DNA from: Allobutyricicoccus pentlandensis
GTDB taxonomy: Bacteria; Bacillota; Clostridia; Oscillospirales; QAMX01
DNA: 14,000 bases
Assembly: GCA_904398645.1 (NCBI GenBank)
Contig: CAJFPH010000005.1
Location: 1-14,000, forward strand
Direction: 5' to 3'
Shown here: positions 13,003 to 14,000 of the stretch, in pieces
Position numbering within the stretch: the first letter of the stretch is position 1
How the letters are laid out: each line of letters begins with the position of its first letter
Position numbers and translations under genes: made by a program
Notes under the pieces: generated by a model
Told to the model about the DNA's origin: nothing
The model's input: the letters and a program-made list of their open reading frames with translations, nothing else
Databases searched by the model: none

Positions 13003-13443
13003 TTATCCTCCGAATAAGACCAGTATCAGCCCATAAATGACACTGCCGGAAATGCCAAATACAAGCACGGGTCCGGCAATGGTAAACATTTTTGCGGACA
13101 TGCCGAGGATGTACCCCTCGCTTTTAAACTCCAAAGCCGCAGAAACAATGGAATTGGCAAAACCGGTAATCGGAACGATGGTACCGGCACCTGCGACCTT
13201 TGCAATGTTGTCATAGACGTTTAATCCTGTCAACAGCGCGCCGAGAAAAATAAGTGTTGCGCTGGTTGCTGCGCTTGCATCAAGTGTGGACAGCCCGGCC
13301 AATTCCCAAAGTGTCGTGATTCCCTGCCCGATCGCGCAGATTGCGCCGCCAATGAGGAAGGCACAGAGCATATCTCTGAGCAGCGGGGAATTTGGCGATT
13401 TTTCTTTTACATAAGAATCGTAATTTTTACGGTCTATTGCCAT
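13003..13443 (-). CDS. spoVAC: Stage V sporulation protein AC
   Basis: SpoVAC is a small integral inner-membrane component of the Ca-DPA channel of the forespore; in B. subtilis it has been described as mechanosensitive. The 146-residue protein is full length compared with about 150 in B. subtilis. Family marks are the YVKEKSPNSPLLRD lead-in, 'FLIGGAICAIGQG', 'LIFLGALLTGLNVYD', 'AGAGTIVPITGFANS' and 'ALEFKSEGYILG'; several hydrophobic segments are evident. The ATG (complement of 13441-13443) has GAGGTG seven bases upstream. It leads a two-gene spoVAC-spoVAD unit behind a sigma-G-like promoter. The expected third gene, spoVAE, is missing from the window. Confidence 0.95.
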   Translation of the reverse strand: MAIDRKNYDSYVKEKSPNSPLLRDMLCAFLIGGAICAIGQGITTLWELAGLSTLDASAATSATLIFLGALLTGLNVYDNIAKVAGAGTIVPITGFANSIVSAALEFKSEGYILGMSAKMFTIAGPVLVFGISGSVIYGLILVLFGG

Positions 13444-13471
13444 ATACTATCACCTCTAGTCTTTACATGGC

Positions 13472-13501
13472 TAGTATGAATCTCCTGCGCCAAATTGATA
13501 A
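13472..13501 (-). promoter_or_regulatory. Probable forespore (sigma-G/sigma-F type) promoter of spoVAC-spoVAD
   Basis: On the - strand CATACTA (complement of 13472-13478) matches the sigma-F/sigma-G -10 consensus exactly. TTATCA (complement of 13496-13501) lies 17 bp upstream as a partial -35 match. The start would fall about 20 bases before the spoVAC ATG. spoVA operons are known sigma-G targets, which supports the call. Confidence 0.5.
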
Positions 13502-13516
13502 CAGGCAATATCATCC

Positions 13517-13539
13517 GTCAGAATTTGTAGAATTGTGAC
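13517..13539. repeat. Inverted repeat between divergent spoVAC and yaaL
   Basis: GTCAGAATT (13517-13525) and AATTGTGAC (13531-13539) are inverted copies with eight of nine positions matching around a TGTAG centre. A second pair, ACAGGC (13501-13506) and GCCTGT (13541-13546), brackets it but is not concentric. It may be an operator or chance; the rest of 13444-13603 shows no clear + strand promoter for yaaL. Confidence 0.3.
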
Positions 13540-13603
13540 AGCCTGTATAAACTTGGAATGATCCGGGAAGGATAAGCATATCTTGTACAAAAAGGTGATG
13601 GAC

Positions 13604-13822
13604 ATGAAACGGAAAGACGATCGCAGCGCTGCCCTGGTTGATGAAATTTACCGTGTACAGGCCGCCATTACGTCGGCACGTGACGCTTTGGATGAATGCC
13701 AGAATCCACTTTTGCTGGAAGCAACCGCCTATGAATTGAAGTATTTACAGGCCAAGCAGTCTTATCTTTTTGATATGGCGCGGCAAGCTGAGTGTACGGG
13801 ACTAAAACTTTTTAAATCATGA
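13604..13822 (+). CDS. yaaL: YaaL family protein (DUF2508)
   Basis: This is a small hydrophilic helical protein of 72 residues and unknown function. The size, the internal helix with a 'LLLEATAYELKYLQAKQSYLF'-type pattern and the position directly before bofA match the yaaL-bofA pair of B. subtilis and many Clostridia. I chose ATG 13604 because AGGTG (13593-13597) sits six bases before it; ATG 13598 overlaps that site. The bofA start follows 10 bases after the stop. In B. subtilis recR precedes yaaL; here a divergent spoVA operon takes that place. Confidence 0.8.
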   Translation: MKRKDDRSAALVDEIYRVQAAITSARDALDECQNPLLLEATAYELKYLQAKQSYLFDMARQAECTGLKLFKS

Positions 13823-13832
13823 GGTACTCCAA

Positions 13833-14000
13833 ATGGAACAAATTCTTCTCTATGTGGCGATTGGCATTGCAGTTCTGATTGTCATGCGCATTTTTACATT
13901 GCCTATTAAATGGATATTTAAATTGCTGCTCAATACCATTTTGGGATTTATCGGACTCTTTCTCGTAAATTGGCTAGGTTCATACATAGGCATTTCACTC
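13833..14000 (+). CDS. bofA: Pro-sigma-K processing inhibitor BofA, 3' partial
   Basis: BofA is a small membrane protein that, with SpoIVFA, holds the SpoIVFB protease inactive in the mother-cell membrane until the forespore signals, delaying activation of sigma-K. The first 56 residues are visible; the gene runs off the window (about 87 residues in B. subtilis). Two hydrophobic segments flank a short basic loop, and the family pattern 'LPIKWIFKLLLNTILG' followed by 'LVNWLGSYIGISL' is clear. ATG 13833 has GAGGT about seven bases upstream and follows yaaL closely, implying co-transcription. Confidence 0.88.
   Translation, partial: MEQILLYVAIGIAVLIVMRIFTLPIKWIFKLLLNTILGFIGLFLVNWLGSYIGISL

Overview
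The window looks like chromosomal DNA of an endospore-forming, wall-teichoic-acid-type Bacillota, most likely Clostridia. It carries forespore genes (spoVAC, spoVAD), bofA, TagG/TagH-like exporters, an LCP ligase, good AGGAGG-type ribosome binding sites and AT-rich intergenic promoters between genes of roughly balanced GC. I cannot fix the genus from the sequence.

Region 1 (1-5020, + strand) is the end of a cell-surface glycopolymer operon. In order it holds a 5'-truncated CDP-glycerol glycerophosphotransferase-like protein, a TagG-type ABC permease, a TagH-type ATPase, a LicD-family phosphotransferase and a LytR-CpsA-Psr (LCP) ligase. The genes overlap or lie a few bases apart and end at a near-perfect palindromic terminator. 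Together they describe polymer synthesis, export, decoration and attachment to peptidoglycan.

Region 2 (5060-11070) is an arabinose-polysaccharide use island. A divergent AraC/cupin regulator faces a large intracellular GH51 alpha-L-arabinofuranosidase. Next comes a separately promoted lipoprotein solute-binding protein of the LplA type, with no permease genes beside it. A TAATTAC-centred motif recurs in the araC/GH51 intergenic region and just upstream of the -35 box of the binding-protein gene, so it may be the AraC operator. A bidirectional terminator closes the region.

Region 3 (11117-12341) is mutY on the - strand with its own promoter. Back to back with it is a textbook-perfect + strand promoter (TTGACA-N17-TATAAT) that serves no recognisable gene. 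It leads into a strongly structured stretch of about 55 bases and then runs antisense into spoVAD.

Region 4 (12342-14000) is sporulation DNA: spoVAC-spoVAD on the - strand behind a sigma-G-like promoter, then yaaL (DUF2508) and the start of bofA on the + strand. SpoVAD breaks off after about two thirds of its length at a conserved motif, and spoVAE is absent, so a junction (rearrangement, inserted element or misassembly) lies near 12370. The truncated spoVAD, together with the orphan perfect promoter and structured RNA next to the break, is the most interesting part of the window.
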